A stretch of 64,000 nucleotides of DNA, from the NCBI GenBank assembly GCA_030549335.1, contig CM060195.1, positions 24,122,874 to 24,186,873 of the forward strand. The letters are read 5' to 3'. This DNA is from Pontederia crassipes (Eukaryota > Streptophyta > Magnoliopsida > Commelinales > Pontederiaceae). The notes under the pieces are model-generated. The model did no database searches. It saw only the letters and a program-made list of their open reading frames with translations, and had not been told where the DNA came from. A program made the translations under genes and the position numbers. Numbering within the stretch: the stretch's first letter is position 1; each line of letters begins with the position of its first letter. Positions 49,039 to 60,852 of the stretch are shown in pieces.

Positions 49039-51833
49039 TGATAGTGAAATTGAGGAGTGTAGTGATAACTTGCTGATTTTTGAGTCAAAAGTGAGATTTT
49101 TTAATTTTTGATTTAACTCCCTAACTCACTCTCTACTATAGTGCATAGGTCAATTGTAGTTAACCCTAAATGTCATATCCACAGTGATTTAAAGCCAAAG
49201 ACTCCCTTAGACAATCTAGACTAATCCTACTTCTAGTGGCAAAAATAGGAAATTGAAGGGAAGTAAAAACATATTTTTAAGGAAATGCAAAATGATAACT
49301 ATTTTTGGACTTTTGAAAATTTATCAAAACTGAATTATAAATGCTAAACTAAGGGGTAAAAATGATTATCAATCAATGAGGAAGGTTCTCCTAGGAGTTG
49401 GAGTTCATCTAACTTAATTATGGATGGAATGGAACAAGTTATCAATTTTTAGTCAAATCTGATTCAACCTTAAACATGGCTGCTCTCACAGCTCAGTTAA
49501 TCCAAAACTAATCAATAATGTCATATAATTGTTAGCCAGGTTGAATTGGATAAGTATCCCCACTGAATATCAAGTTATCATTAGGCTCAAACTCAAGTTC
49601 CTTGCTGATTTTTGGCAATTTAGTGAAATCTGAAATGATAACAATCAATTGCACTTTAAAGATAAGGAAATTACTTCAATTGACTAAACAAAGATGAAAT
49701 CAATCCAATATTAGTGTTAATGCTTCTTGGTTTATCTCTAAACTACAAGAGGATTTTAAATCAGCCTCTCAACTATAATTGGAAATGAAATCCACATTAT
49801 CACTAATGAATTGGATAAAATCAGCACATAATTACATATGAGAACTCAATCAGTTGTCATTGCTCCTTGGTTCATCTCTGAATAGCAAGGAAATCAGGAA
49901 ATAACCTTTCAGTTGCCTATAAGAATGGGATTCCACGATGACAAGCAGATTCCATAAAAATTAGAACTCACAATCCAAAACAGATTTCACCAATCAACAT
50001 GTTTTCACAAATTTAACTTAGGAAGTTATCATTGCCTCTTAATACATTTCTGAATAAGAAGAACCCGCATAATCTACTTCTCATCAGCCAATGGAATGAG
50101 GGGTTTTACAATAATAACAGATTTCATGAATCAGAAATCAAAAATGCAATTCAGGATTCAAATTTCAGGAAATCAGAATTTAAAAACAGAAATCACCAAT
50201 GAAGAGTTGCAATAATTCAGGAATTGGAATCTTGGAAATACCTTTGTCTCTTAATTCATTTCTAAACAAGAATGAAATCATAAGTAACTTCTCAGTTATT
50301 AATTCAATTAGGGCTCAACAGTGGTAAAAATAGGTTCAACAGAATTCAGAAATCAGAAATGGGAAAACAGATTTCAGAAATCAGATTACTAATTAGGATT
50401 GAACCTAGAAACTTGGCATTGGTTCTTGATTCATTTATGAACAAAGAGTAGATCAAAGGACAATCTCTCAGTTGTAAATACAAGTAGGATCTTGCAATGA
50501 CAAGAACATATTCAGTTCAGGAATCAGAATTGTAAAACCAGAAATCAGATTTCAGTGCATGAAATAAAATTTGTCCATATCCAATCGATAACTAATTAGA
50601 CTACTACCCTATCCTAGGAGAAATGGAGTTTAGCTCCTCATAATTACAAAGATTGATACACAATAGTAGGAAGAATTGATATAAAACATCCTGTAATCAG
50701 AGGCTGTCGACAGAAATCTGGAATGAAGCTCTACTTCAGTTCCTTCCTTGCTTCCTTCCTGCTCAAAACCCTGCAATGGCCAGCCCCCCTTCTTCCTTCT
50801 GGTTTCTCAGCTTATATATCACCTTCCTACACCCTTGGATGCAGATAAGAAGGTTCCCTTGTGCCTTGATCATGCCAAGTTTACCGGTCCAGAAAATATC
50901 TGCAGTGATAGCTTTTTGGACAGCCAAAAAGCAAATGATCCCCCTCCTTTTTCCTCTTTGTGCAGCCCTCTTTTTCCCTGCTAGAAAGGCCAAAACAGCA
51001 AGCATCAAAGACCTTGAATAGGATTTTAACAAATAAGGATTAGGACAATGATAATTATCAGCCCTATCATCAAATGGGATTTGGTGTTGTGCAGGAATGA
51101 AATCCATAATTGAAAATGATAACTTTTGAACCCGGAATAATAACTTTGCATATTTCATAAAAATTCCAAATATGAATAGTTCAGAGCATTGAAGGCATCA
51201 AAGGGATTAGGATGGCAAGTGAATGATGTCAGAAATCAAATGTGGATAAGATTTCATAGAAATGATAACTTTGGTGCCAAAAATGATAACTTGATGCCAT
51301 AAAAATGATAACTTATCATAACTTTTGTTGTGTTTGTCCAAATGTGATCAAATCAGAGCAGCAAGGAGTTAGGACAATAATATAATGATTGTCTAATGCT
51401 TTTATGCAGAATTGATAGCCTTGCACATCAAAATGACAGTTTTGCCCTAAAATGATAACTTGACACTAAAAAATGATAACTTGTGAAATTGAATGATAAC
51501 TTTGCACAACTTGAAATATGATCATCCAAATATGATTAATTCATGATGGCAGGGGATTTAGGGCAAGATAATCACTACAAATCAGCTAAACTAGAAAAAT
51601 AATAACTTGCACTTTGGAATGATAACTTGGCATAGAATTGATATATTTATGGATTTTAGCATTTTAGAACCTCTAGGCACATGAAATTAAGTATAAAATG
51701 AGAAAGATCAACTAATAATCATAATCCATGCATTCCAAGCATATTTGGCCAAAAGTTAGGCAAAATAAGGGCTCGATATGGGTGAAATAAATATAAAATG
51801 GGATAAAAACCTATTGTGATCAGCTAGTGATCA
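49039..51833 (-). repeat. Athila 5' LTR (minus copy)
   Basis: TGATCACTAGCTGATCAC at 51833 to TTTCACTATCA at 49039. The first part carries about ten TGATAACTT motifs (51118-51630), then a TATA box (50811-50820), then the ~175-bp repeat units. It is inserted in Reina-type integrase sequence that resumes at 51834. Frames at 50748-51158 are LTR sequence. Confidence 0.9.
50811..50820 (-). promoter_or_regulatory. TATA box of Athila 5' LTR
   Basis: Minus strand GATATATAAG, about 300 bp downstream of the TGATAACTT array. Confidence 0.55.
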
Positions 51834-52058
51834 GTGCCCGGCCATTTTCCATGTTGCCCGAGGATGGAAGGAACAAATGGAGGAGTCCATAGCCGTGATG
51901 CACAAATACGTAAGGAAGATGAAGAAGTTTGCGAACAGAGGCGAAGACACTTGGAGTTCCAAGTCGGGGACAAGGTCTTGGTGAAGCTGAGGACACGGCA
52001 GTTCAAGGCTCACAAGCACCTGCACCAAGGGTTGTTGAAGAGGTATGAAGGCCCCTTT
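51834..52058 (+). pseudogene. Reina-type (chromovirus) integrase C-terminus fragment
   Basis: Upstream half in one frame (HVARGWKEQMEESIAVMHK, KMKKFANRG), downstream half in the next (RRHLEFQVGDKVLVKL, LHQGLLKRYEGPF), a 1-bp loss near 51943. It is sandwiched between the Athila 5' LTR (left) and family A LTR (right), both inserted into it. Confidence 0.85.
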
Positions 52059-53196
52059 TGTAGGATCCCAAGGCACCAAGAGGGGGGAGTGAATTAGTGT
52101 TAAAATCGAAAATATCAATTTCACGAAAATCATCGCGGAAGCTTAAAATCGATTCGTTAATCCTTTTAAATTAATTCAATTCAGATCATAAACATAATAT
52201 GAGAGACGGAGAGAGAGAATGCAAACACAAAATGCATGGATGGTTGTTGACGAGGTTCGACCACACCTTGGCCTACGTCCTCGCTTCGACTTCTCGACCT
52301 CGAGAACGCTGAGATTCCACTAAACTCTTTCTTTATTTCAAATGGGGCAAGGAACAAAAGCCCTTTACATCAACTACCTTTTCTCCTCTTCAAGAGGCAA
52401 GGCAACTTCTCCTTCTAGGAAGCTAATCTTTTCTCTCGCTCGAGAGATATGATTTGGAACCTCTTTTACACAGGAGCTCTCTCTATTTTTCTGAATAATT
52501 TGTTTCTCTCTTTTATGATATCAAGCTCACAATGATAGAAGAGAGAAAGACTAAAAATGTAAACTTCAAGGAATGATCTTCTTTTGATAACTTGAAGTTT
52601 TTCTTCAATACTTGGATGGATACCTTTCGTTCTGGCTTTGATTCCTTTTATAGGCTTCAGCATGTGAAAAATTCGTCCAGAATTAATTCCACATTTTTTC
52701 ATTCAAAACTAGCCGTTACTATTCAGCCTAGCTATGAACTGGTCGACCTCATTTATGGACCGATCGACCGGTCTATATGACCGTTGCGCTTATTTCCTCA
52801 GTTACCGCAGCTAGTTGGTCGATCGGACTATCAACTAGTACATCGACCGGTATCGGCTCAATGTGGATTGGGGCAGGCTCAGTATTGAACGGTCGACTGG
52901 TATCTCCATTTGGTCGATCGATATTGTCTCGACCGGCCTTCTTTGTTTCGATCAACTTTCACTATTTTGAGCATAACGTTTGGCACAATTATTCAAATTA
53001 GATAATCTTGAATTCTATGGATAGCTAACAGGAACCTCTACAAGAATCTAATAAGACCAATGCCAATTATTTAACCAAAGTGTAGTGCATAAAGTTATCC
53101 ATTTTTACTTGAACTTTTTCAACAATTTACTTTAATTTTTCAAGGTTTATATCATCAAAAGATAATTTTATATGGCATTAAAACTTTGATCCAACA
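52059..53196 (-). repeat. 3' LTR of family A (copia-like), minus copy
   Basis: Plus-strand reading TGTAGGATCCC (52059) to TTTGATCCAACA (53196), the inverse of the copy at 1049-2207. The GGTCGACC-type motif cluster is at 52735-52945, upstream of the TATA box at 52644. It splits the Reina integrase right after EGPF. Confidence 0.9.
52644..52654 (-). promoter_or_regulatory. TATA box of family A LTR
   Basis: Minus strand CCTATAAAAGG, after the conserved context GCTGAAG. Confidence 0.65.
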
Positions 53197-53912
53197 ATCT
53201 CCTCTTTTTTTATGAAGATAAACCGAGAAATATGAAACATATATAGAAGTTGCGAAAAAGTTGTAAAATCAATTTTACTCCCCTAACACTTAGCTTTCCT
53301 TATAATGATAGATATTCACATAAGTATTAATTGTAAGGAACTCTTCATATAAAGTTATATTCATATCATATTTCTGCTATATTTCTCCCCCTTTTGTTTT
53401 ATCAAAAAGAATAATTTGTATATGAAGCATATAAGAAACCATATGGAACTCCCCCTTAATCATATTGTCTTTAAAAAAATTATTTTTCCCCTTTTTGGTA
53501 TATAATAAACATGTAAAATATTGCATCATAAAGAGATAGTCTGTGAAAAGTAACTCCCCCTAAATTTATGACTATTTTATAATGGCAAAATAGAAATAAT
53601 TTGAAGGTAGCCAAAAAGTTTATTAAGGATCAAAATATTGCATAAAACTTTGATACAACAATTTAACATGCATAAAACAAAATATTGCATAAAATAAAAT
53701 ATTGCATAAAACAATGATATTCATGATATGTCAAATAAAGTTTAACATGCTCCCCTATCATTATTACCAATTTTCATTTATATGTTTCCTCTTTTCAAAG
53801 AAATAGTAATTTTGAATTTTTTTAGTGGAATAAATAAAATAGATGATACTTTTACCATAACCTTTGTGCCTTTACATTTCCACATATCCTTTGCTTTGTG
53901 TGTGAGGCACAC
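53197..53912 (-). mobile_element. 3' internal part of family A element
   Basis: Inverse, diverged copy of about 340-1048, beginning (minus strand end) with the polypurine tract AAAAAAAGAGGAGA. Similarity stops after GTGAGGCACAC at about 53912, where the LARD-type element begins. No coding sequence. Confidence 0.7.
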
Positions 53913-54059
53913 TATCTGCATGTATTTTATTATGTATTTATTTTATTTCTTTTTTTTCTGACAATTAGTTGTTGTAGGTACTATTGAAAATTTAATCACA
54001 ACTAATCCTAGAATCTTACGATAATTCCATACATCGCACCAGGAGTTCAAATCCACTTT

Positions 54060-54640
54060 TGAAATTCGATCCTGAAATTGAAAGAACTACTCGTCGGTTA
54101 AGAAGGAATATTAGAAGAATGGCTGAACAAGCACGCAACAATCAGGAGAACAAAATGAAATAGTACATTCACAAAATAATCAATGCAAACAATTTTGAGA
54201 TCAATCCGGCAATCGTGAGGATGATACAAGCATCACAATTTGGTGGAGGACTACATGAAAACCCTCATGACCACCTTGACAATTTTTTGGCCACCTTGAG
54301 CACTTTTAAAAATAATAATGTTTCCAAGAAGTTATTAGTTTATTATTATTTCCACAATCCTTACGTGACAAAGATTCTACGTGGTTCAAAACTTTGCCTG
54401 TAGGATCAGTTCACTCATGAGTTGGTAGAAAAGTTTGTTGGAAAATATTGTCCACCACAAAAAGCAAGCAAGTATCGAAGAGAGTTAAGGACATTTGTTC
54501 AAGACGATAATGAGACATTATATGAGGCATGAGAACGATATAAGGAACTTTATGGGAGACCCTTTACCCTCAATCTAGGAGAGATTAATAATATTTATGG
54601 ATTTTCCAACCATGAGTCTCATTTTGTACTTACTGACTTT
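54060..54640 (+). pseudogene. Athila-like gag N-terminal region, decayed
   Basis: PEIERTTRRLRRNIRRMAEQ, a stop, NNFEINPAIVRMIQASQFGG (54190-54250), DHLDNFLATLSTF, a stop near 54402, and FVGKYCPPQKASKYRRELR with FVQDDNETLYEA (54430-54530). The block order matches Athila gag (compare 48650-48450). Stops at about 54162, 54402 and 54531. Confidence 0.8.
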
Positions 54641-55793
54641 GATGCTGAAGCTTTTTTGAAACAGAAGTTGGTTTGGAACACAACTAAAGGAAGCACAATT
54701 CAGAATCCTATCTTGTGCTTCGTCCACCGTATGCTGAGCAACACCTTAAGTGGATGTAGTGAGAATGATGGTGCCATCTCAGAGGGAGAGTTATACGTCA
54801 TCCACAGCATGCTCCACCGAACTCCGGTTAATGTGGGTGCCTTCATCATTCATTGCTTCGAACGCTGCACTAACTCATCGTGGCAGCAGCATTAATATGA
54901 GTGCTCTTATCACACCTATTGCTCAGCACCAACAACTTGACTTGGATGATGTCGAAGCTGTGCTAGGAAACACCCACCTCACTCGTAGGACAATTCATGC
55001 TATAGGTCTCGTGAAGACCAACAACTCAGAGATCAAAGTTTTTATTTTTAAAGGCTGCTACCAGGAGATGCCTTGCTCAGATCAGGATGCTTTTACGTGA
55101 ATTAATCCAAATAATTGGTCCTTTTAGACAGTTCGCACCTCCACAAGTTGAAGCTGGACCATTTGTCCCAATTGATCAACCACTTCAGGAGGCAGAGTTC
55201 TCTTGGTTTGAGTCACCAGATTATGCGGCAGCCAAACAAAAAATGCGACAACAAGAGTTTCTTCATGATTCACCAGTAGTTTCCCGACATGAGCCACCGA
55301 CTCCTCCATCATATGTACCGATGCCATCCCCTATTCCATCTCCAGCACAAGAAAGTTCTTTTGGCTCTTCTTTAGTTTCAGCCTCCCCATATCCAACTCA
55401 TGACCTAATGGACGAATCTGCACCTCTACAGGAACCGACGCTGCCAAACCTTCCACCTCCATAACAGAATTATTTCTCACCACTCCCGGAGCAGACTTAT
55501 TATCCACCACCCCCAATGCCTCATCCAGATTACGACTCCATGCAGAGCCTCTGGGAATCCATGTATGATGAGCAGCTTCGCCAGGGGAGCTGCACGCTAT
55601 TCGAGAGGAGCAAAATAGGCAGGCGACAGAGTTGACCACCATTCGAGCAGACTTCAAGGATGTGCAAGAGCGCTAAGGCCGCTTTGAGTCCATCGAATAT
55701 CAGGATGTTCGCATGACGAGACACATCTACGACTATCATATGCGTCAGGAACATTTTGACTACCACCCTCCTTCATCGCCACGTAGACAGTAA
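54540..55793 (+). pseudogene. ATHILA ORF1-like domain with proline-rich tail
   Basis: After gag the frame gives PFTLNLGEINNIYGFSNHES, then FLKQKLVWNTTKGS, VHRMLSNTLSG and ELYVIHSMLHRTPVNVGAFI, which look like the ATHILA ORF-1 family of plants, whose role is unknown. ALITPIAQHQQLDLDD follows in another frame, then an open proline-rich part (SRHEPPTPPSYVPMPSPIP) and the tail MQSLWESMYDEQLRQ to the stop at 55793. Frameshifts near 54895, 55080 and 55585 break it. The same tail occurs in the minus copy at 63633-64000, so it is a conserved part of this element. Confidence 0.65.
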
Positions 55794-57007
55794 TGGTTGT
55801 GTCTTTTCCCTTTTCTTTATTTTTCATTTCTTTATATTTCCTTTTTATTGGGTCTGTATCCCCTTCCCTTATTGGACCTAACACTGGGGATGATGTTTAG
55901 TTCAAGCTTAGGGGAGTTTGCATTTCAGGCATTGCATTTTTCTTTTTATTTGCCTATGTATGCATTTATATAAAAAATTCAAAAAAAATATGAAAAATTA
56001 AAAAATTTTCCACAAATATCATTGCATGTAGTTATTTTTGTCACCATGTTACTAACTCTTGTCTTATTGTTTTAATTATCTTTAAGTAAAGTTCAAAGAC
56101 ATATTGTTAACTGATAAAATTTGGATGCTTTTCTTTCTTATCACTGCTATTTCATTATTGAACTTATGGACTATGTGCCTATGCTAAGTAGAATTATGAA
56201 TGTCTAGACTACAAGATCCTATTCATGCCTTGTATTTATTTCTATTATGTGTTGATAGTAGTAGTTTTTTTATTGACCATATTAAGTACTCCTTGAGCTT
56301 TAAAAAAAGCGTTGAAAAAAATTAATTAAAGGGGTTTTTGAATAAAGTTATGTGTATGAACAAAAGTATTATCCAGAACCAAGATGTGTTCGGGTAATTA
56401 GATTTGTAGGGTTCATGCCTGGCGACCTAAGGGCAACTGCTCTGGGATCCGTCGATCGAAAACCTGCTAAAAGGACCATCTTGTGGAATATGGAGAAGCA
56501 CAAGAGTACTGAATCATGGCTAAATTCGAACTCTTCATTCATAACCTTGGTTGTTTGGGCAAGTAAACTCGAGGGGTGCCTCGTCACCTGTTGCCATCTG
56601 GCCTGTTGCCATTTGGTCTGGTAGTCATCAGTCCAAAGCCCACTACATGGACTTCCTTGTGCAATCTTGCTTGAAGATTAGAACTTTTAAAATGATTAAA
56701 AATAAAAGTGCAAAAAAAAAAAGCGAAAGAAAAAGAAAAAAAATTAAGCTCAATTAGTACTTATGTGTTCAATATTAATATTATTTAACGGACTATTTAT
56801 TTTTCTAAAAGGCTGAATTTGAGATTATTTAAATTTGTGTGGCATTCAGATCCTCTATGAAGCTAAGTGCTTGGAAAGTAGTAAGACAATGAGTAGTAGG
56901 TGTGCAGAAGAACTGTATAAGAAAATTAGTCAACTGATAATATGGCGGCTATGATGGAACTCTCTTGAGTCTTGCTTTTGAATTTTTGCTTGAGGATTGG
57001 GGGAGTT
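55794..57007 (+). mobile_element. LARD 3' non-coding internal region
   Basis: No gene. The block 56340-56650 (GGCGACCTAAGGGCAACTGC, GGATCCGTCGATCGAAAACC) is matched in reverse at 62820-63070. Frames at 56352-56624 and 62710-63057 are the same non-coding region read by chance, each with stops in the other copy. Confidence 0.7.
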
Positions 57008-58777
57008 TGATACATGCAAAATATAACATATTTTAGTTTATTATTTTAATTAATTTTTCTATAATTTAATCATGGCATGCATCATTTTTAGGTCCTTTTT
57101 AGTCATAATTTCGGATTTATCAATTTTGATTATTAATGTTTTAAATATTTTGGTTAAGAAGGAATTTACTTAATTTTTATAATTATTTCGCAGGGAAGTC
57201 ACCAAATGAGATAAGGTGTAAAAAAACATTATCATCATCGAATTCCGAATTCTGTCCAAGTGTTGTTATCAGCCGAGAACAAGAGAATTATTATGGGCAA
57301 AATGACACTATCATTGGAATTATTGGTTGTAAACCAGAACACAATGAGATTTTGGGTAAAACAAGTATGAAGGAATTATCTTTACCCAAAGATCTTATCA
57401 CATGTTGGCCGAGATGATCACATTAAGGGGGTAAAATTGAGGTTATCACTTTCATGGATGAATCTTACGATGAATTCCTTGGGGTAAAAGAAATGCAACT
57501 TGATTTTTGTGGGCGTAATCCATACATGGCCGAATACGTATTGGTCAACAATCAGATGTGTGACGTAATTTTGGGCGTAATGATTGAAAGAATTTATCAT
57601 TTTGGCCGAGATTAGAATAAGGGAGTAAAGATAAGAAGAATTTATCATCTTGGGCGTAATGATTAAAAGAAGTTATCATTTTGGCTGAGATCTGAAGAGA
57701 CCGTGATCAAATTTTATCTAGTGGGATTTAAATCCAGTCATATGATTTATGCCCGTCATCAACATGAAGACTCGTCAGCACCTACGTCCGCACCTATAAA
57801 TAGAGGAGGAAGCCATCAATCCAACTCATGCTTTGAAGTTTGTTTTTCCACAGCGAGTTGTGAGCTTTGCGGGCTTCGACCAAGAGAGAGAGATGACCGA
57901 ACGACTGATCCAGACACTCCGACAACATCCGAGGATCCTGATTTATTTTTGGTGTAATTCTTTCGATTATCATTTTTATTTTATTATTATCTCTCTACAA
58001 TTCTAAGATGAACTTCATGTTTTAATTATTTTATTTTAGGAAATTATTATTGAAGGAAAATTCTATGAACCCTTATTTTATTATTAAATTTCTTTTTAGT
58101 AATTTTTAATTATGTTTAATGCTTTTGATTTAATTATTTATAATTTTGAGCTAAGTAATTACTAGTTTGTGGACTACTTGATTTCAGATTTTATTTAATT
58201 AAATTAAAAGATTTATTGTAAAATTAAAAATTGATATAGGTCTAATAACTAGTGTGTGGAGAATTAAATATGTGTGGTCTGTTAATTTATACCAGTTTAT
58301 GGAGTGATTAGTAGTCTAGGATTTTCATGTTAATGCATCTCATCTGCATGAATACCAGTTTGTGGGACTTTATTTTTAATTAAATTAAATATAGTTTGAT
58401 TTGCTTGATTAAATAGCATAATTACTCGTTTGTGGACTCTGTGATTTTAATCTTGTAAATTAATAACTTAGGAAAGTTCCTAATCAATCTTCACAACTTT
58501 AATTTATCTTTTTGTTTCACATATTTATCCTTAATTTGTTATCATCCTAAGACCAACTTCAACACTATTATCTCATCTTATTATTATCTATTTTATTTTA
58601 TAATTACAAAACTTACCTTCAAAATTTGTGTTTTTCTTCTCTTGTTAATTTATAAAATCATATATTGAATTGATAATATTCCTTGTGGGTTCGACACTCT
58701 TTACTCCTATTACTATATTACTTGAGCGACTAGTGCACTTGCTAGAGATTTTTTTTGCTACATCATTTTACGCATCA
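57008..58777 (+). repeat. 3' LTR of LARD element, plus copy
   Basis: TGATACATGCAAAATATAAC to TTTTACGCATCA. The first 700 bp hold repeated TTATCxxxxTGGCCGAGAT motifs, then a TATA box at 57794. The end (TTGAGCGACTAGTGCACTTGC) mirrors 60877-60910 of the minus copy. Confidence 0.85.
57794..57803 (+). promoter_or_regulatory. TATA box of LARD LTR
   Basis: CTATAAATAG, identical in the minus copy (61850-61859). Confidence 0.75.
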
Positions 58778-59990
58778 GTATGCCTCCACATCCTCCGACA
58801 TCTGAGACTAGTAGTATGCATCCTCCACCAATGCCAAAGTCCGGGCGATGCCTAGATGTCCCACCCACTTCCGAGTCGTGGCATTCCTTCATGACTGCCT
58901 ATTGAAGACCCTCCCACCATGGGGCAAGAAGACAACGTCCCACTGTGAAAAGGAGGTCTTCATCTTTCCAAAATCTTTTGAACTTGCCCTCCTCGACAAA
59001 TTGAAGTATCTCCTCAGCCCTAGAGTCATGTCTCAAACCTTCTCGGATTTGTTCTTGGAAATCTATTCGTACGGCAGAGATAGTCGTGAGCTATGCTCGG
59101 CGACTCAAGGCGTCGACCACCACATTGGTACGCCCTGCCTTGTACTCTATCACAGAGTCGAACTCCGTGAGGAAATTTTGCCACCTCGCCTGCTTGGGGC
59201 TGAGCTTCTTTTGTTCCTGAAGTACGAACAAGCTACATTATCAATCCTGACTACAAACGTACTCCCGAGAAGATAGTGGCGCTAGGTGCGTAGTAGTGCA
59301 CCACAACCGTCATTTCTTTCTTGTGCACGGCATAGCGTTGCTCGGCCTCATTGAGAGTCCGGCACTCAAAGGCTACGGGGTGGCCCTCCTGCATGAGGAT
59401 GCTGCCTAGTGCGAAGTTGGAGGCGTCAATGTGGACCTCGAATGGCTGGCCATAGTCGAACAGTCATAGGCATGGTTCTCCCGCTATAGCTCCCTTTAGG
59501 TCGCCGAAAGCCCACTAGCTCTTCTCCGTCCACTGCCACCTTGCATCCTTCTTCAATAGGTCGGTAAGGGGCGTGGTCAGCCGTGAGTACCCCACCACAA
59601 ACCAACGGTAGTAGTTGGCATGGCCGAGGAACGACCGCAATGCGGGGACGTTCGTCGGCGGCTGCCACTCAAGGATTGCTTGAACCTTCGCCTTGTCCAT
59701 GTTGATCCTCCCTTGTTGTGGTGTCCTAAGAACATGACTTCTGGCTGGGCAAATGAACACTTCTCCAACTTGACGAAGAGTTTGTTTGCCCATAGTAGCT
59801 TGGACACTTCTTCTAAGTGTTGCACATGCTCGTCGAGAGAGTTACAATACACCACAATATCGTCAAGGTATACAATGACACATTTGTCCAGCAAATGGTG
59901 GAAGATCTAGTTCCTCAAAGTGCAGAACGTCATTGGTGCGTTGGTGACACCAAAGGGCATAACCAGGAACTCATACGAATCGTACCTGTT
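58778..59990 (-). pseudogene. Reina-type pol fragment (RT thumb, RNase H, zinc domain start)
   Basis: Minus strand from 59990: SYEFLVMPFGVTNAPMTFC, DKCVIVYLDDIVVYCNSLDE (catalytic DD, about 59870), KLEKCSFAQPEVMFLGH, a frameshift, MDKAKVQAILEWQPPTNVPA, SFLGHANYYRWFVVGYSRL, then RNase H (FEVHIDASNFALGSI, about 59400-59450; RTLNEAEQRYAVHKKEM), KLSPKQARWQNFLTEFD and GRTNVVVDALSRR (59110-59210), and ECHDSEVGG at 58830. It is cut on both sides by LTRs. Frames on the plus strand at 58848-59276 and 59620-59910 are its antisense. Stops and shifts exclude function. Confidence 0.85.
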
Positions 59991-60852
59991 TGATGCGAGA
60001 ATTGCATGCGCAAAATACTAGCAAGTATACTAGGTCGAATCAAGTAATAAAGAGTAAGAGTTGTCAATCCCATGAGGACTATTGATTTAACTTTTCCGAT
60101 CTAACAAGATATAGTGAGGAAGTTAAATTCACGTTGTGTTGCGAAGAGAAAGTAAAAGACAGAAATTGATCAGAAATAGAGAAGGAAAGATATGCCTTAA
60201 TGCATAGAAAAATTAAATATGCGATGATTTCCCCTGGCTTGCTCTTAATTAACAATTAAAACATAATTAGATTTCTGTGATGGAAAGATCACTAACAATA
60301 TAGATTTCGGTTAAGACAACCTAACTATCACAATTGTCAATACATAAAAGACGTTAAACAAATCAACTTTTAATCCACGATAATTATGATGCTTTCATAT
60401 GAAAATCTAAGTTATTAAATACTGAAACCAGTCAAATAATAATTCACAAATTACGATCTCAAACAGATCATCAAAAAATTAACCTCGGAATAGCTAACCC
60501 GGCTCGGTTTGCGTTTGGGAATCTTAGCACAGAAAACTCGGCTCGGGTCGCTAGATGCTACCCGAGTTGGGTAGGTGCCCAGCCTAGGTTGATCAAGCCC
60601 GACCCAGGTTCTGTGTAAAACATATTTTGGCAATATTCGATCTATTGTCATGCACAAAATTCACATGCGATTGTTGCAAAATAGCTAATAATAAACATGT
60701 AAATCTATCTGGCTATGATAAAAGCATTAAGCAAAGGCCAAACTTCGATTCACAGAAGTCTAAAATCTAAAATAATTCAAGAGCAAAATCAGGGTTCAAC
60801 TTCAGTCTTCCCCTAATGATGAAACTACTCCATAGACAATCATTTTGACATC
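59991..60852 (-). repeat. Family B-like LTR fragment
   Basis: Starts TGATGCGAGAATTGCATGC and runs through ATACTAGCAAGTATACTAG like the solo LTR at 4637. It has the same CCCGGCTCGG / GCTCGGGT / GCCCGACCCAGG motif type (60490-60620) and ends at 60852, where the LARD LTR is inserted. Confidence 0.75.

Larger units (their letters stand above)
53913..58777 (+). mobile_element. Gag-only Athila-like (LARD-type) retrotransposon, plus copy
   Basis: From left: truncated 5' end without 5' LTR, gag-like and ORF1-like coding remains (54060-55793), a non-coding stretch of about 1.2 kb, polypurine tract GGATTGGGGGAG and a 3' LTR (57008-58777). No protease, RT or integrase occurs anywhere between gag and LTR, in this copy or in the visible part of the minus copy (60853-64000). 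Such a layout fits a large non-autonomous derivative that depends on an Athila-type partner. Confidence 0.75.

Noticed and set aside
58848-59276. 142-codon plus-strand frame
   Set aside because: It is antisense to Reina-type RNase H and linker sequence, which is recognisable on the minus strand.
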